In this document: positions 46,377 to 54,905 of the stretch, in pieces | Layout of the letters: each line of letters begins with the position of its first letter | How positions within the stretch are numbered: position 1 is the first letter of the stretch | Source of the DNA: Massilia sp. PDC64 | GTDB taxonomy: Bacteria; Pseudomonadota; Gammaproteobacteria; Burkholderiales; Burkholderiaceae_D | Length of the DNA stretch: 64,000 bases | Direction: 5' to 3' | Assembly (NCBI RefSeq): GCF_900101265.1 | Contig: NZ_FMZS01000005.1 | Span: forward strand, 1 to 64,000 | Notes under the pieces: generated by a model | Database searches by the model: none | What the model saw: only the letters and a program-made list of their open reading frames with translations | Told to the model about the DNA's origin: nothing | Translations under genes and position numbers: made by a program

Positions 46377-47576
46377 CTATCCCTGGTCGCGAACCAGCAG
46401 CAGGCTGCCGGCCAGCGGGCCGCCACCCGAGGCCACCACCGACACCTGGTGCGGCGCCACCTGGCGCGCGCCGCCGCGCCGCCACAACTGGGTGCACGCT
46501 TCGTGCACATACCCGAGGCCATGGGTGCGGCCGCCCGACAACTGGCCGCCGTTCGTGTTTAATGGAAGAGTGCCGTCGAGGGCGATGCGGCGCCCACCTT
46601 CGACGAAGCGGCCGCTCTCGCCGCGCGGACACAGGCGCAGCGACTCCATCCACATCATCGTCAGGATCGAAAAGCCGTCGTACAGCTGGGCGGTCCCGAC
46701 CTCGGACGGTTTGACGTCGGTGCGCGACCACATCATGTCGGCGGCATCGCGCGTGGCCATCGCCGTGAGGTCGATCTGGTCCCACGACCAGGGCTGGTGC
46801 AGGGCCGCGCCGATCGCCTCGATCCGCACCGGCGGGTTGGGCAGGTCGCGGGCGGCGTCGGCCCGCGACAGGATGATCGCGGTCGAGGCGTCGCAGTGGA
46901 CGTCGCAGTCGAGCATGCGCAGCGGAGTCGAGATCATGCGCGAGGCCATGTAGTCGTCCATGGTCAGCGGCGCGCGGTAGATCGCCTTGGGATTGAGCGC
47001 CGCGTTGGCGCGGCAGGTGAGGGCGATCTGCGCCAGCTGCTCGGGCGTGGTGCCGTAGTCGTGGAAATGGCGCTGCGCGTACATCGCCATCAGGTTGACC
47101 CCGGATAGCACGTTGAAGGGCGTGTACCACTGCCAGGAAGCGCTGCTGTCGCGTCCGACCGTCTTGTTGGTCAGCGCGCTGGCGCCCTTGTCCGTCTGGC
47201 GCCGGGTCGCTTCGGTGATGGTGCGGAACACCAGCACGTGGCGGCACAACCCGGCCGCGATCGCCATCGCGCCGTTGATGACGCCGGCCAGCGGCCCCGG
47301 TCCTTCGTAGCCGCCGCCGTACCAGTTGACCTTCAGCCCGAGCGTGCCGATCAGCGCGTTCGGCCCGACCGGGGAAAACGCGTCGCCATTGTTGTTGTCC
47401 CCAGGCCAGCAGGAAACGCCGTCGATGTCGTCGCGGGTCAGGCCGGCGTCGGCGATCGCTTCCAGGCAGGCATCGAGCGTGAGCCGCATCGCCGACTTGT
47501 CCGACGGCCGCCGCACTTCCGACTGGCCGATGCCGGTGATCGCCACGTTTTTCTCATAGATTCGGTCGCTCATCAT
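46377..47576 (-). CDS. Thiolase-like (Ltp2/SCP2-thiolase-type) protein lacking the nucleophilic Cys
   Basis: A 399-residue thiolase-superfamily protein (MRLTLDACLEAIADAGLTRDDID; C-terminal NTNGGQLSGGRTHGLGYVHEACTQL). Where true thiolases have the acyl-accepting cysteine it reads WYGGGYEGPGPLAGV, with no Cys. This resembles the Ltp/Ltp2 group, which acts as retro-aldolase with a DUF35 partner in steroid side-chain degradation. A DUF35 gene lies immediately upstream with an ATGA overlap. The predicted reaction is therefore C-C cleavage of a beta-hydroxyacyl-CoA rather than thiolysis; this is an inference from family and neighbour. Confidence 0.85.
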   Translation of the reverse strand: MMSDRIYEKNVAITGIGQSEVRRPSDKSAMRLTLDACLEAIADAGLTRDDIDGVSCWPGDNNNGDAFSPVGPNALIGTLGLKVNWYGGGYEGPGPLAGVINGAMAIAAGLCRHVLVFRTITEATRRQTDKGASALTNKTVGRDSSASWQWYTPFNVLSGVNLMAMYAQRHFHDYGTTPEQLAQIALTCRANAALNPKAIYRAPLTMDDYMASRMISTPLRMLDCDVHCDASTAIILSRADAARDLPNPPVRIEAIGAALHQPWSWDQIDLTAMATRDAADMMWSRTDVKPSEVGTAQLYDGFSILTMMWMESLRLCPRGESGRFVEGGRRIALDGTLPLNTNGGQLSGGRTHGLGYVHEACTQLWRRGGARQVAPHQVSVVASGGGPLAGSLLLVRDQG

Positions 47577-47971
47577 GCCGCCCTTTCAAACAGGGGGATC
47601 CAGACGTCCTCGACCTGCTCGAAGCGGACGCGCACCGGCATGTCGATGGCCACCTCGTCGGGATCGATCCCGACGATATTGGTCACGAACTGCAATCCCT
47701 CCTGTTCGGCCAGCTCGACGATGGCGACGACATAGGGTTCCTTGAGGTCGGGGCGCCACGCCTGGTGGTTGACCGTATAGGTGACGACTTTGCCGCGCCC
47801 GGAGACCGGCCGCGGCCCGACGTCCAAACCGAGGCAGCGCGGGCAGATAGGCGCCGGCGGCTGGAAAAAGCGTGCGCATGCGGCGCAGTGGTGCATCTGC
47901 AGCCTGCCGCTGGCGCCGCCCTGCCAGAACGCCCGGTTGTCGGCGGTAAGTGCCGGAAGTTTTCTTGTCAT
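47573..47971 (-). CDS. DUF35/OB-fold protein with zinc ribbon
   Basis: A 132-residue protein. An N-terminal rubredoxin-like zinc ribbon has cysteines C29, C32, C43 and C46 (HHCAACARFFQ, APICPRCLG), followed by an OB-fold (GRGKVVTYTVNHQAWRP, VVAIVELAEQEGLQFVTNIVG). Such proteins pair with thiolase-like enzymes and bind or channel the CoA ester. Its stop overlaps the start of the thiolase-like gene. It is divergent from an SDR operon, with operator C in the gap. Confidence 0.9.
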   Translation of the reverse strand: MTRKLPALTADNRAFWQGGASGRLQMHHCAACARFFQPPAPICPRCLGLDVGPRPVSGRGKVVTYTVNHQAWRPDLKEPYVVAIVELAEQEGLQFVTNIVGIDPDEVAIDMPVRVRFEQVEDVWIPLFERAA

Positions 47972-48026
47972 GTCGAGGCCCTTGGCTAGCGTTAGCGGAT
48001 TATTCCCGGGAAGATTCTACAACTTT

Positions 48027-48053
48027 GTAGACATAAATTGAAAATATGTTTAA
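48027..48053. promoter_or_regulatory. Operator copy C (GTAGACA-N13-TGTTTAA)
   Basis: ACA 48031-48033, 13 bases, TGT 48047-48049, midway between divergent starts (47971 and 48106), so it can serve both operons. TTTAAA (48049-48054) with TACTTT (48071-48076) may be the rightward promoter. Confidence 0.7.
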
Positions 48054-48105
48054 AGTTTTCGCGAAAGCGCTACTTTTAACCAGAAACACAAAGAAAGGTC
48101 ACACG

Positions 48106-48801
48106 ATGTCCCCTCGACTCGATTCCCGCGTCATCGTCATTACCGGCGGCTTCGGCGCGCTGGGCCGCGCCGTCGCCACACGGCTCGTCGCCGCAGGGGC
48201 GCGCGTCGCGCTGCTCGACCGGGCCCCGGTGGCGCAGGCCGGCTTACCGGATGTCGCGCTGGCGCTCGGCGGCGTCGAGCTGGGCGAGGAAGCCGGTTGC
48301 CAGGCGGCGTACGCCCAGGTCGTCGGCGCCCTCGGCGCGGTGCACGGCGTCGTCAACGTGGCCGGCGGGTTCACCTGGGAGACGGTCGAGGGCGGCACGC
48401 TGGCCTCGTGGGACCGGATGTACGAGACCAATGTGCGCACGGCGGTCGTCAGCTGCCGCGCCGCATTGCCCTACCTGCTCGCGAACGGCGGGAGCATCGT
48501 CAACGTCGGCGCCGCCGCGGCGCAGAAGGCCGGCACGGGCATGGGCGCGTATGCCGCGTCCAAGGCCGGCGTGGCGCGCCTGACCGAAGCGCTGGCGGAA
48601 GAACTGAAGGACCGCGGCGTCACGGTCAACGCGGTCCTGCCGAGCATCATCGACACGCCGGCCAACCGCGCCGACATGCCAGGTTCCGACTTCACCCGCT
48701 GGGTCGCGCCCGACAAGCTTGCGGCGGTCATCGCCTTCCTGCTCTCGGAAGAGGCGTCGGCGCTGACCGGCGCGTGCATCCCGGTCAACGGCCGCGTCTA
48801 G
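48106..48801 (+). CDS. Short-chain dehydrogenase/reductase
   Basis: A 231-residue SDR: VIVITGGFGALGRAVA, NVAGGFTWETV, catalytic YAASK, C-terminal ALTGACIPVNGRV. Start at the ATG after AAAGG; an upstream in-frame ATG at 48046 lies inside operator C and is unlikely to be used. It leads an operon with a fumarylacetoacetase-family enzyme, an MFS transporter and ferredoxin reductase. Substrate unknown. Confidence 0.88.
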   Translation: MSPRLDSRVIVITGGFGALGRAVATRLVAAGARVALLDRAPVAQAGLPDVALALGGVELGEEAGCQAAYAQVVGALGAVHGVVNVAGGFTWETVEGGTLASWDRMYETNVRTAVVSCRAALPYLLANGGSIVNVGAAAAQKAGTGMGAYAASKAGVARLTEALAEELKDRGVTVNAVLPSIIDTPANRADMPGSDFTRWVAPDKLAAVIAFLLSEEASALTGACIPVNGRV

Positions 48802-48853
48802 CATCCCGCGCCGTCGGCGCGCGGGCAACCATAACAAGAACGGGAGACACAAC

Positions 48854-49840
48854 ATGAGACTGGTTACTTACCGCGATGCGTCCGGCGCCATGCGTCCGGG
48901 GGCATTAATCGAATCCGACACAGCGATCGTCGACCTGAGCCGGGCCGCCAGTGCGACCGGCCTGGGCGGCTGGCCCGCGTTCGGCAGCATCCTGGCGCTG
49001 GTCGAGGCGGGCGACGAGGCCATGGCCGAGGCACGGCGCCTCGTCGCCCGCGCTCCGGCGGACGCGGTCGTCGAGCGCGCCGCGGTGAAACTGTGCGCGC
49101 CGATCCAGCCGCCGCCGCAGATGCGCGACTGTTCCTGCTTCGAGCTGCACCTGAAACAAAGCTTCGCGGCGGCGCGGCGCGCGCGCGTGGCCCACCTGCC
49201 GAATCCGGAAGAAGCGCTGGCGCAGATGAACACGCGCGCCGACGAGCGGGTCATCGCCACGTTCAACCGCCAGCCGATCTACTACAAGTGCAACCGCTTC
49301 GCCGTGGTCGGGCCGGACGACGACGTGATCTGGCCCGCGTACAGCAAGGCGATGGACTTCGAACTCGAATTCGCCTGCTATATCGGCCGCAAGGGCAAGG
49401 ACATCCCGCGCGAGAAGGCGCGCGGGCACATCGTCGGCTACACGATCTTCAACGACATGAGCGCGCGCGACATGCAGGCGGTGGAGATGGGCGGCATGCT
49501 GGGCCCCGCCAAGAGCAAGGACTTCGACACCGGCAACGTGATGGGGCCGTGCCTGGTCACCGCCGACGAGCTGCCCGACCCCTACGACCTCACGATGGTC
49601 GCGCGGGTCAACGGCGAGGAGTGGGGCAGGGGCAGCACGCGCGACATGCGCTGGCGCTTCGAGGACGTGATCGAGCACATCTCGCGCTCCGAGACCTTGT
49701 ATCCGGGCGAGGTGCTGGGCTCGGGCACGGTCGGCAACGGCTGCGGGCTCGAGCAGTTGCGCTACCTGAAGCCGGGCGACGTGATCGAGCTCGAGGTCGA
49801 GGGCATCGGCATCCTGCGCAGCCGCATCGTGCGGCCCTGA
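48854..49840 (+). CDS. Fumarylacetoacetate hydrolase-family protein (first of two)
   Basis: A 328-residue protein with a C-terminal FAH domain from about residue 130. KAMDFELEFACYIGR gives metal-binding acidic residues, GYTIFNDMSARDMQAVEMGGMLGPAKSKDFDTGNVMGPCLVTADEL is the core, and the end has SGTVGNGCGLEQLRYLKPGDVIELEVEGIG. Family members hydrolyse or hydrate the 2-oxo-enoate products of ring cleavage, or decarboxylate oxaloacetate-like acids. With a dioxygenase encoded nearby, action on a ring-fission product is a good inference. The ATG follows CGGGAGACACAAC. Confidence 0.88.
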   Translation: MRLVTYRDASGAMRPGALIESDTAIVDLSRAASATGLGGWPAFGSILALVEAGDEAMAEARRLVARAPADAVVERAAVKLCAPIQPPPQMRDCSCFELHLKQSFAAARRARVAHLPNPEEALAQMNTRADERVIATFNRQPIYYKCNRFAVVGPDDDVIWPAYSKAMDFELEFACYIGRKGKDIPREKARGHIVGYTIFNDMSARDMQAVEMGGMLGPAKSKDFDTGNVMGPCLVTADELPDPYDLTMVARVNGEEWGRGSTRDMRWRFEDVIEHISRSETLYPGEVLGSGTVGNGCGLEQLRYLKPGDVIELEVEGIGILRSRIVRP

Positions 49841-49919
49841 GCCGCGCCACGCAACGCTTTCCGGCGCCACCGGCCGCAGAGTCCGGGACGCCGCTTCCAC
49901 GACCTTACAGGAGACAACC

Positions 49920-51179
49920 ATGGTCGGAACCAAGAACGGCGCGGCGATCGACTTCGCCGAATTCAGGCAGGGCTGGCGAGTCCTGCTGCTGGCGATCGCC
50001 GGCGTCATGATCAGCATTAACGCCACCCTGTTGTACGGCTTCGGCGTGCTGGTGATTCCCCTGCAGCAGCAGTTCGGCTGGCCGCGCCCGGCGCTGCAGG
50101 CCGCGATCAGCTTCCTGTTCGGCGGCGCCGTGATCGGGTTGCAGCTGGTCGGCTGGCTCAACCTGCGCTTCGGCATCAAGCGCGTCACGCTGGTGTCGCT
50201 GTTCACGATGGCGCTGGGCTACCTCGCCACCACGCAGATCCGGGGTTCGGTCTGGTCGCTGTACGCCGCCTTCTTCCTGCTGCCCATCGTCGGGATGGGC
50301 GCGCTGGCCGTCACCTGGACGCAATTGCTGAACCTGTGGTACGTGCGCAACCGCGGCCTGGCGTTGGCGCTGGGCCTGTCGGGCACCGGGATCACGGCCG
50401 CGGTCACGCCGCCATTGTTCGCCTGGGGCGTGGCCCACTGGGGCTGGCAGGCGCCGTTCGTGATCCTGGCGCTGGTCAACGTGTGCGTCGGGATGCCGCT
50501 GACGCTGGCCTGGTTCCGCCTGCCGCAAGTGCGCGCGGCGGGGGAAGTCGCCGCGCCGGCGCCGGTGCTGGCCGGCATGACCTTCCGCGCCAGCCTGGCG
50601 TCGCCCAAGTACTGGATCTGCAACGTCGCGTTGTGCCTGGTGGTGTCGGCGGTCATGGGCATGGTCACGAGTACCGTGCCGATGCTGCGCGACCGCGGCC
50701 TGGTGCTGGCCAGCGCCACCCAGGTGTTCGCCTGGTTCGGCGTCGCGCTGATCGGCGGGCGCCTCGTGGTCGGCTACCTGCTCGACAGGTTGTGGCCGCC
50801 CGCCGTCGCCGCCGTCAGCCTGGCGTTGCCGGCCGCCGGCGCGGCGATCTTCCTGTCGGGCAGCACCGACCTGGCCCTGCTCAGCCTCGCGGCCGCGCTG
50901 GCGGGCCTGGGCGCCGGTGCCGAGTTCGACATCGCCGCGTTCCTGATGGCGCGCTATTTCGGCCTGAAAGATTACGGCCGCATCTTCGGACTGCACCAGG
51001 GCCTGATCACGGTGGCGTCGGCCGGTGCGCCCCTGATGTTCGCGGCCATGTTCAGCGCGACCGGCGGCTACACGACGATGCTGGTGTATTGCGCGGCCAG
51101 CACGCTGGCGGGTTCCCTGCTGCTGCTGACGCTGGGGCGCGTTCCCCAGGCGGCCGTGCAGGCCCGCGCCGCGGCCTGA
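49920..51179 (+). CDS. MFS transporter (OFA/monocarboxylate-like)
   Basis: A 419-residue membrane protein with about 12 helices. It begins WRVLLLAIAGVMISINATLLYGFGVLVIPLQQQFGW, typical of oxalate/formate-antiporter and monocarboxylate-type MFS carriers found in catabolic clusters. NRGLALALGLSGTGITAAVTPP after TM4 and GAEFDIAAFLMARYFGLKDYGRIFG in the second half are common in this group. The ATG follows CAGGAGACAACC. Probably imports an organic acid; exact cargo unknown. Confidence 0.88.
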   Translation: MVGTKNGAAIDFAEFRQGWRVLLLAIAGVMISINATLLYGFGVLVIPLQQQFGWPRPALQAAISFLFGGAVIGLQLVGWLNLRFGIKRVTLVSLFTMALGYLATTQIRGSVWSLYAAFFLLPIVGMGALAVTWTQLLNLWYVRNRGLALALGLSGTGITAAVTPPLFAWGVAHWGWQAPFVILALVNVCVGMPLTLAWFRLPQVRAAGEVAAPAPVLAGMTFRASLASPKYWICNVALCLVVSAVMGMVTSTVPMLRDRGLVLASATQVFAWFGVALIGGRLVVGYLLDRLWPPAVAAVSLALPAAGAAIFLSGSTDLALLSLAAALAGLGAGAEFDIAAFLMARYFGLKDYGRIFGLHQGLITVASAGAPLMFAAMFSATGGYTTMLVYCAASTLAGSLLLLTLGRVPQAAVQARAAA

Positions 51180-51207
51180 GATTTTTTATTTATCGAGGAA
51201 CCGAAAC

Positions 51208-52440
51208 ATGTCGCTCAATTCCGTAGTGATCGCCGGCGCCGGGCATGCCGGCGTGCAGGTGGCGTTGTCCCTGCGCCAGGAAGGCTTTGCCGGCCGCATT
51301 TCCCTGGTCAACGACGAACCCTGGCTGCCGTACCAGCGCCCGCCGTTGTCGAAGGCCTACCTGCTGGGCAAGATCGACGCCATGGCCATGCAATTCCGCC
51401 CGGCGGCGTTCTATGCCGAGCAGCGCATCGACCTCGTGGCGGACCGCGGCGCGGCGATCGACCGCCAGAACCGCAGGCTGCTGCTGGCCTCCGGCGCGGC
51501 GCTCGACTATGACCACCTGGTGCTGGCCACCGGCGCCCATAACCGGCCCCTGAACGTGCCCGGCGCCGCGCTGGCGGGCGTGTACGGCGTCAAGACCCGT
51601 GCCGATGCCGAGGCGCTGGCGCCGCTGCTCGCCACCGCCCGGCGCGTGGTCGTCATCGGTGCCGGTTTCATCGGCCTGGAATTCGCGGCGGTCGCGGCGG
51701 CGGCCGGCGCCGCGGTCGAGGTGCTGGAGCTGGGCGAGCGTCCGATGGCGCGCGCGGTGTCGCCGCAGATGTCCGGGCTGTTCCGCGCGGCGCACGCGTC
51801 GTGGGGCGTGAATTTCCGCTTCCGCACCGCGGTGTCGGAAATCGAAGGCGACAACGGCAAGGCCGTGGCGGTGCGGGCGGCGGACGGCGAGAGGCTCCCG
51901 GCCGACCTGGTCGTGTACGGGATCGGCGTCATCCCCAACGTCGCGCTTGCGCTCGAGGCGGGCCTGTCGATCGACAACGGCATCCGCGTGGACGCCAACC
52001 TGCTGACGTCCGACCCGCACATTTCCGCGCTGGGCGACGTGGCCTCGTTCCCCTGCCTGCAGAACGGCGAACGGCTGACGCGCCTGGAATCGGTGCAGAA
52101 CGCCGTCGACCAGGGCCGGCTGATTGCCGCGCGCCTGACCGGCAAGCCGGCGCCGTACACGGCGCTACCGTGGTTCTGGACCGACCAGGGCAACCTCAAG
52201 CTGCAGATCGCGGGACTGTCGACCGGCGCCGACAACCACGTCGTGCTGGGCGACCCGGCGACGCAGCAGGTGTCGGTGCTGTGCTTCCGCGGCGAACAGC
52301 TGCTGGCGGTGGAGTCGTGCGGACGGGTCGGCGACCACATGGCGGCGCGCAAGATCCTTGCCCGTCCGCCGGCGCTGACGCCGGCGGTGGCGGCGGCGCC
52401 CGGCTTCGATCTCAAGGCGTGGGAAGCGGCGAATCGCTGA
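51208..52440 (+). CDS. NAD(P)H-dependent ferredoxin reductase (FAD)
   Basis: A 410-residue flavoprotein of the putidaredoxin/rhodocoxin reductase type. It has an FAD motif VVIAGAGHAGVQVALSLRQEG (residues 6-26), the PYQRPPLSKAYLLG segment, an NAD-binding motif VVVIGAGFIGLEFAAVAAAAG near 148-168, and the second FAD motif ALGDVASFP near 275. It would pass electrons from NAD(P)H to the small ferredoxin at 45179 and so to the two P450s. Last gene of the SDR-FAH-MFS operon; converges with the DUF2889 gene, overlapping by 29 bases. Confidence 0.93.
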   Translation: MSLNSVVIAGAGHAGVQVALSLRQEGFAGRISLVNDEPWLPYQRPPLSKAYLLGKIDAMAMQFRPAAFYAEQRIDLVADRGAAIDRQNRRLLLASGAALDYDHLVLATGAHNRPLNVPGAALAGVYGVKTRADAEALAPLLATARRVVVIGAGFIGLEFAAVAAAAGAAVEVLELGERPMARAVSPQMSGLFRAAHASWGVNFRFRTAVSEIEGDNGKAVAVRAADGERLPADLVVYGIGVIPNVALALEAGLSIDNGIRVDANLLTSDPHISALGDVASFPCLQNGERLTRLESVQNAVDQGRLIAARLTGKPAPYTALPWFWTDQGNLKLQIAGLSTGADNHVVLGDPATQQVSVLCFRGEQLLAVESCGRVGDHMAARKILARPPALTPAVAAAPGFDLKAWEAANR

Positions 52441-53173
52441 AGTCGCGCAGCCAGGCCTGGTCGTCCAGGCACAGTGCCTCCGGGCGCGCGCTGAAGTCCC
52501 AGGTCGAGCCGACGATCCGGATCGCCTGCGGCGCGCGCGCGGGCTGCTGGGCGTAGCAGCGACCGGTAAGGTGGGCGTGCGGCTCCCGGTCGATGTCCTT
52601 CAGGCGGCCCAGCGAGATCAGGGCGCAGCGGCGCAGCACGAGGGCCGCTTCCGCTTCCTCGGCCGGCAAGGTGCCCAGCGCCCAGCGCGCCATCCCCTTG
52701 CGCATGTCGACGCCGGCATACGGCGCCGGGCCCACGATTGTACTGCCGTCGACCTCCCACTCGAGGAGCAGCGCGCCGTCGCGCCACAGGCGGGCATGCG
52801 AGCGGCCGTCGACGTGGCGCGGCACCTCGATGTCGTAGCGCCGGTAGCGGTCGCCGCGCGCGGCGAGGGCGATCGCCAGTCCGGCGAGGTCGAACATGTG
52901 GGTGCACTGCTGGGTCGCATCGGTGTACAGCGTGACCGAATTGGCAATGCTGTCCAGGCGCATCCCGGCCAGGCGGTTCAGCTCGGGCGCCGCGCCCGGG
53001 CAGGCGCTGAACGGGTGGCGCGGCGTTTCCCCGCGCACCGCGGCCACGACGCCGCCCCGATGCTCGAGCGCGACGCGGAAATGATGAAAGTCGTCCTCGA
53101 GCACGGCGCGCACCTGTCCACCCTGGCCGTCCTGTTGCCCGGCCAGCTCGATGCGTCTGCGAAAGCGTTGCAT
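52412..53173 (-). CDS. DUF2889 protein
   Basis: A 253-residue cytosolic protein. The N-terminal MQRFRRRIELAGQ, VRAVLEDDFHHFRVALEHRGGVVAAV and FSACPGAAPELNRLAGM are the hallmark blocks of DUF2889, a family with no established function that recurs in aromatic/steroid/terpenoid catabolic clusters. I see no catalytic motif. The start at 53173 is chosen for the family-typical N-terminus. It is divergent from the SDR at 53251, with operator E between them. Confidence 0.82.
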   Translation of the reverse strand: MQRFRRRIELAGQQDGQGGQVRAVLEDDFHHFRVALEHRGGVVAAVRGETPRHPFSACPGAAPELNRLAGMRLDSIANSVTLYTDATQQCTHMFDLAGLAIALAARGDRYRRYDIEVPRHVDGRSHARLWRDGALLLEWEVDGSTIVGPAPYAGVDMRKGMARWALGTLPAEEAEAALVLRRCALISLGRLKDIDREPHAHLTGRCYAQQPARAPQAIRIVGSTWDFSARPEALCLDDQAWLRDFSDSPLPTP

Positions 53174-53207
53174 GGAGTATTTCCTGGTATGAGTTGTTGG
53201 AGTGAAT

Positions 53208-53234
53208 GTGTACAATAACAGAAAATCTGTTTAA
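53208..53234. promoter_or_regulatory. Operator copy E (GTGTACA-N13-TGTTTAA)
   Basis: ACA 53212-53214, 13 bases, TGT 53228-53230, in the 77-base gap between divergent DUF2889 and SDR starts. TACAAT (53211-53216) inside it could be a -10 for the SDR. Confidence 0.68.
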
Positions 53235-53250
53235 AAGTGAGGAGGGTGAC

Positions 53251-54051
53251 ATGGATCTTCTGAAGGACAAGGTGGCGCTCGTGACCGGCGCCGGCGGCGG
53301 CATCGGCCGTGGCGTGGCGCGCCGTTTCGCGCGCGAGGGCGCCGCGGTGGTGATCGCGGAGATCGACCGCGCGAGCGGCGCCCAGGTGGCGCGCGAGGTC
53401 GAGGAACTCGGCGGCAGGGCGCTGTTCGTGCATACCGATGTCCTGCAGAAAGCGTCGGTGGAGGCGGCGGTGGCGGCGGCGGTCGAGCGGTTCGGCGGGC
53501 TCGACATCCTCGTGAACAACGCGTTCGTGCCGACGCCGAACGTCTTGTTGGAGGACAAGACCGACGAGATGCTGGAACAGACGCTGACGTCGACCGTGAA
53601 GGCCTGCTGGTGGGCGATGCGCGCCGCGCTGCCGCACATGCGCGCCCGGGGCGGCGGCAAGGTCGTGAATTTCTATTCGATCGACGTCGACATCGGCGCC
53701 TGGCTGCATGCCGACTACAACACCGCCAAGGCCGGCATTATCGGCCTGACGCGCAGCGCGGCGGCCGAGTGGGGCCGCTTCAACATCACCGTGAACGCGA
53801 TCGCGCCGACGGCGATGGGCGCCACGTTCCACAAGCTGGCCGCCGAGAACCCCGGATTCGCGGAGCGTTCGGCCGCCATGCGCCCGCTGGGGCGCTGCGG
53901 CGACCCCGAGGACGACATCGGCCCGGTGGCAGTGTTCCTGGCGAGCGACATGTCGCGCTACGTCACCGGCGAATCCTTCCACGTGGACGGCGGACTGCAC
54001 CTGCCCGGCTACAACTCGCGGCCGGCCCACGTGCCGGTCCGGGAATACTGA
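53251..54051 (+). CDS. Short-chain dehydrogenase/reductase
   Basis: A 266-residue classical SDR: ALVTGAGGGIGRGVARRFAREG, DILVNNAFVPTP, FYSID for the serine, and catalytic YNTAK; it ends GESFHVDGGLHLPGYNSRP plus a short tail. The ATG at 53251 follows GAGGAGGGTGAC; an earlier in-frame ATG at 53206 lies in the operator. It is followed after 30 bases by the second TetR gene, so regulator and enzyme are likely cotranscribed under operator E. Confidence 0.9.
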   Translation: MDLLKDKVALVTGAGGGIGRGVARRFAREGAAVVIAEIDRASGAQVAREVEELGGRALFVHTDVLQKASVEAAVAAAVERFGGLDILVNNAFVPTPNVLLEDKTDEMLEQTLTSTVKACWWAMRAALPHMRARGGGKVVNFYSIDVDIGAWLHADYNTAKAGIIGLTRSAAAEWGRFNITVNAIAPTAMGATFHKLAAENPGFAERSAAMRPLGRCGDPEDDIGPVAVFLASDMSRYVTGESFHVDGGLHLPGYNSRPAHVPVREY

Positions 54052-54081
54052 TCGATCTTTTTTTGACTGGACGCCGCAACG

Positions 54082-54714
54082 ATGTACACCCCACCCGCCG
54101 CAAGGGCCGAGCAACCCGCGACCGACAAGCGCAACCGGCGCGCCGAGGCGACCATCGAGGCCATCCTCGCGGCAACCGAGGCGATCGTCCTGCGCGAAGG
54201 GTCGGACCGCATTTCCGTCCTCGACGTGTGCGCGCTCGCGCAGGTGTCGCGCGGCACGTTCTACCGTTATTTCTCGTCGCAGGACGAGCTGCTGGACGCG
54301 TTCGCGCGCCATAAGCGGTCGTCGTTCCAGAAGGCCATGGCGGACGCGGTGGGGCCGCACGTGGATCCCGACGCGCGCTTCCATGCGCTGGTGCGCTACC
54401 TGGACAACTACGCGGCGCACGGCCAGGCCCGCCTGCTGCTGCGCGCCGCGCCGGAATACACGCTGCGCCTGTTCGGGCGCCTGTTCCACGAATCGCTGGT
54501 GCGCATCGAGGAACTGATGCGCGTCGTGTTCGATTCCTGGGACCGGCGCCTGGGCATCCGGACCGACCGCGAACTGATCTGCGAGCTCCTGATCCGCTGC
54601 GTGCTGAGCGAACTCGTGGTGCCGAACAGGCAGCCGGAAGACGGCATCCGCCGCATCGTCGCGTTCCTGTATTCGCTCGTCGAATGCGAGGCGCGCGCAA
54701 CGCTGGAAAAATAA
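54082..54714 (+). CDS. TetR-family regulator, tail-less paralogue
   Basis: A 210-residue TetR protein. The helix-turn-helix (RISVLDVCALAQVSRGTFYRYFSSQDELLDAF, about 43-75) is nearly identical to that of the TetR at 15937, including the recognition helix SRGTFYRYFSSQ. The ligand domains also align (ELICELLIR versus ELVCELMVR). It lacks the 93-residue basic tail. Operators E and B flank its transcription unit. The two proteins probably bind the same sites, perhaps with different ligands or as heterodimers. Confidence 0.92.
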   Translation: MYTPPAARAEQPATDKRNRRAEATIEAILAATEAIVLREGSDRISVLDVCALAQVSRGTFYRYFSSQDELLDAFARHKRSSFQKAMADAVGPHVDPDARFHALVRYLDNYAAHGQARLLLRAAPEYTLRLFGRLFHESLVRIEELMRVVFDSWDRRLGIRTDRELICELLIRCVLSELVVPNRQPEDGIRRIVAFLYSLVECEARATLEK

Positions 54715-54716
54715 AA

Positions 54717-54743
54717 CTAAACACATTTGCCATTTCTGTCTAT
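54717..54743. promoter_or_regulatory. Operator copy B (CTAAACA-N13-TGTCTAT)
   Basis: ACA 54721-54723, 13 bases, TGT 54737-54739, just after the TetR stop and about 176 bases upstream of the amidohydrolase. The rest of the 190-base leader shows no gene I can support. Confidence 0.65.
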
Positions 54744-54905
54744 TTTTGGCATGATGGGTCCTGATGCAAAGCACCGACCGAGTGCAGCCTGATGGAGACA
54801 ACGTAGCGCTTGCGGGCGGGCCCTGCTACGGCCCTGTTGCGGCCGCGCTGTGTCCGGACGATTGCACCCGTGGTCGGAAAATCAATCGCCACAGGGAGAC
54901 ACCAC

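Noticed and set aside
48805-48825. CCCGCGC/GCGCGGG hairpin between SDR and FAH genes
   Set aside because: Only a 7-bp GC stem, no T-run, within an apparent operon; too weak to call.
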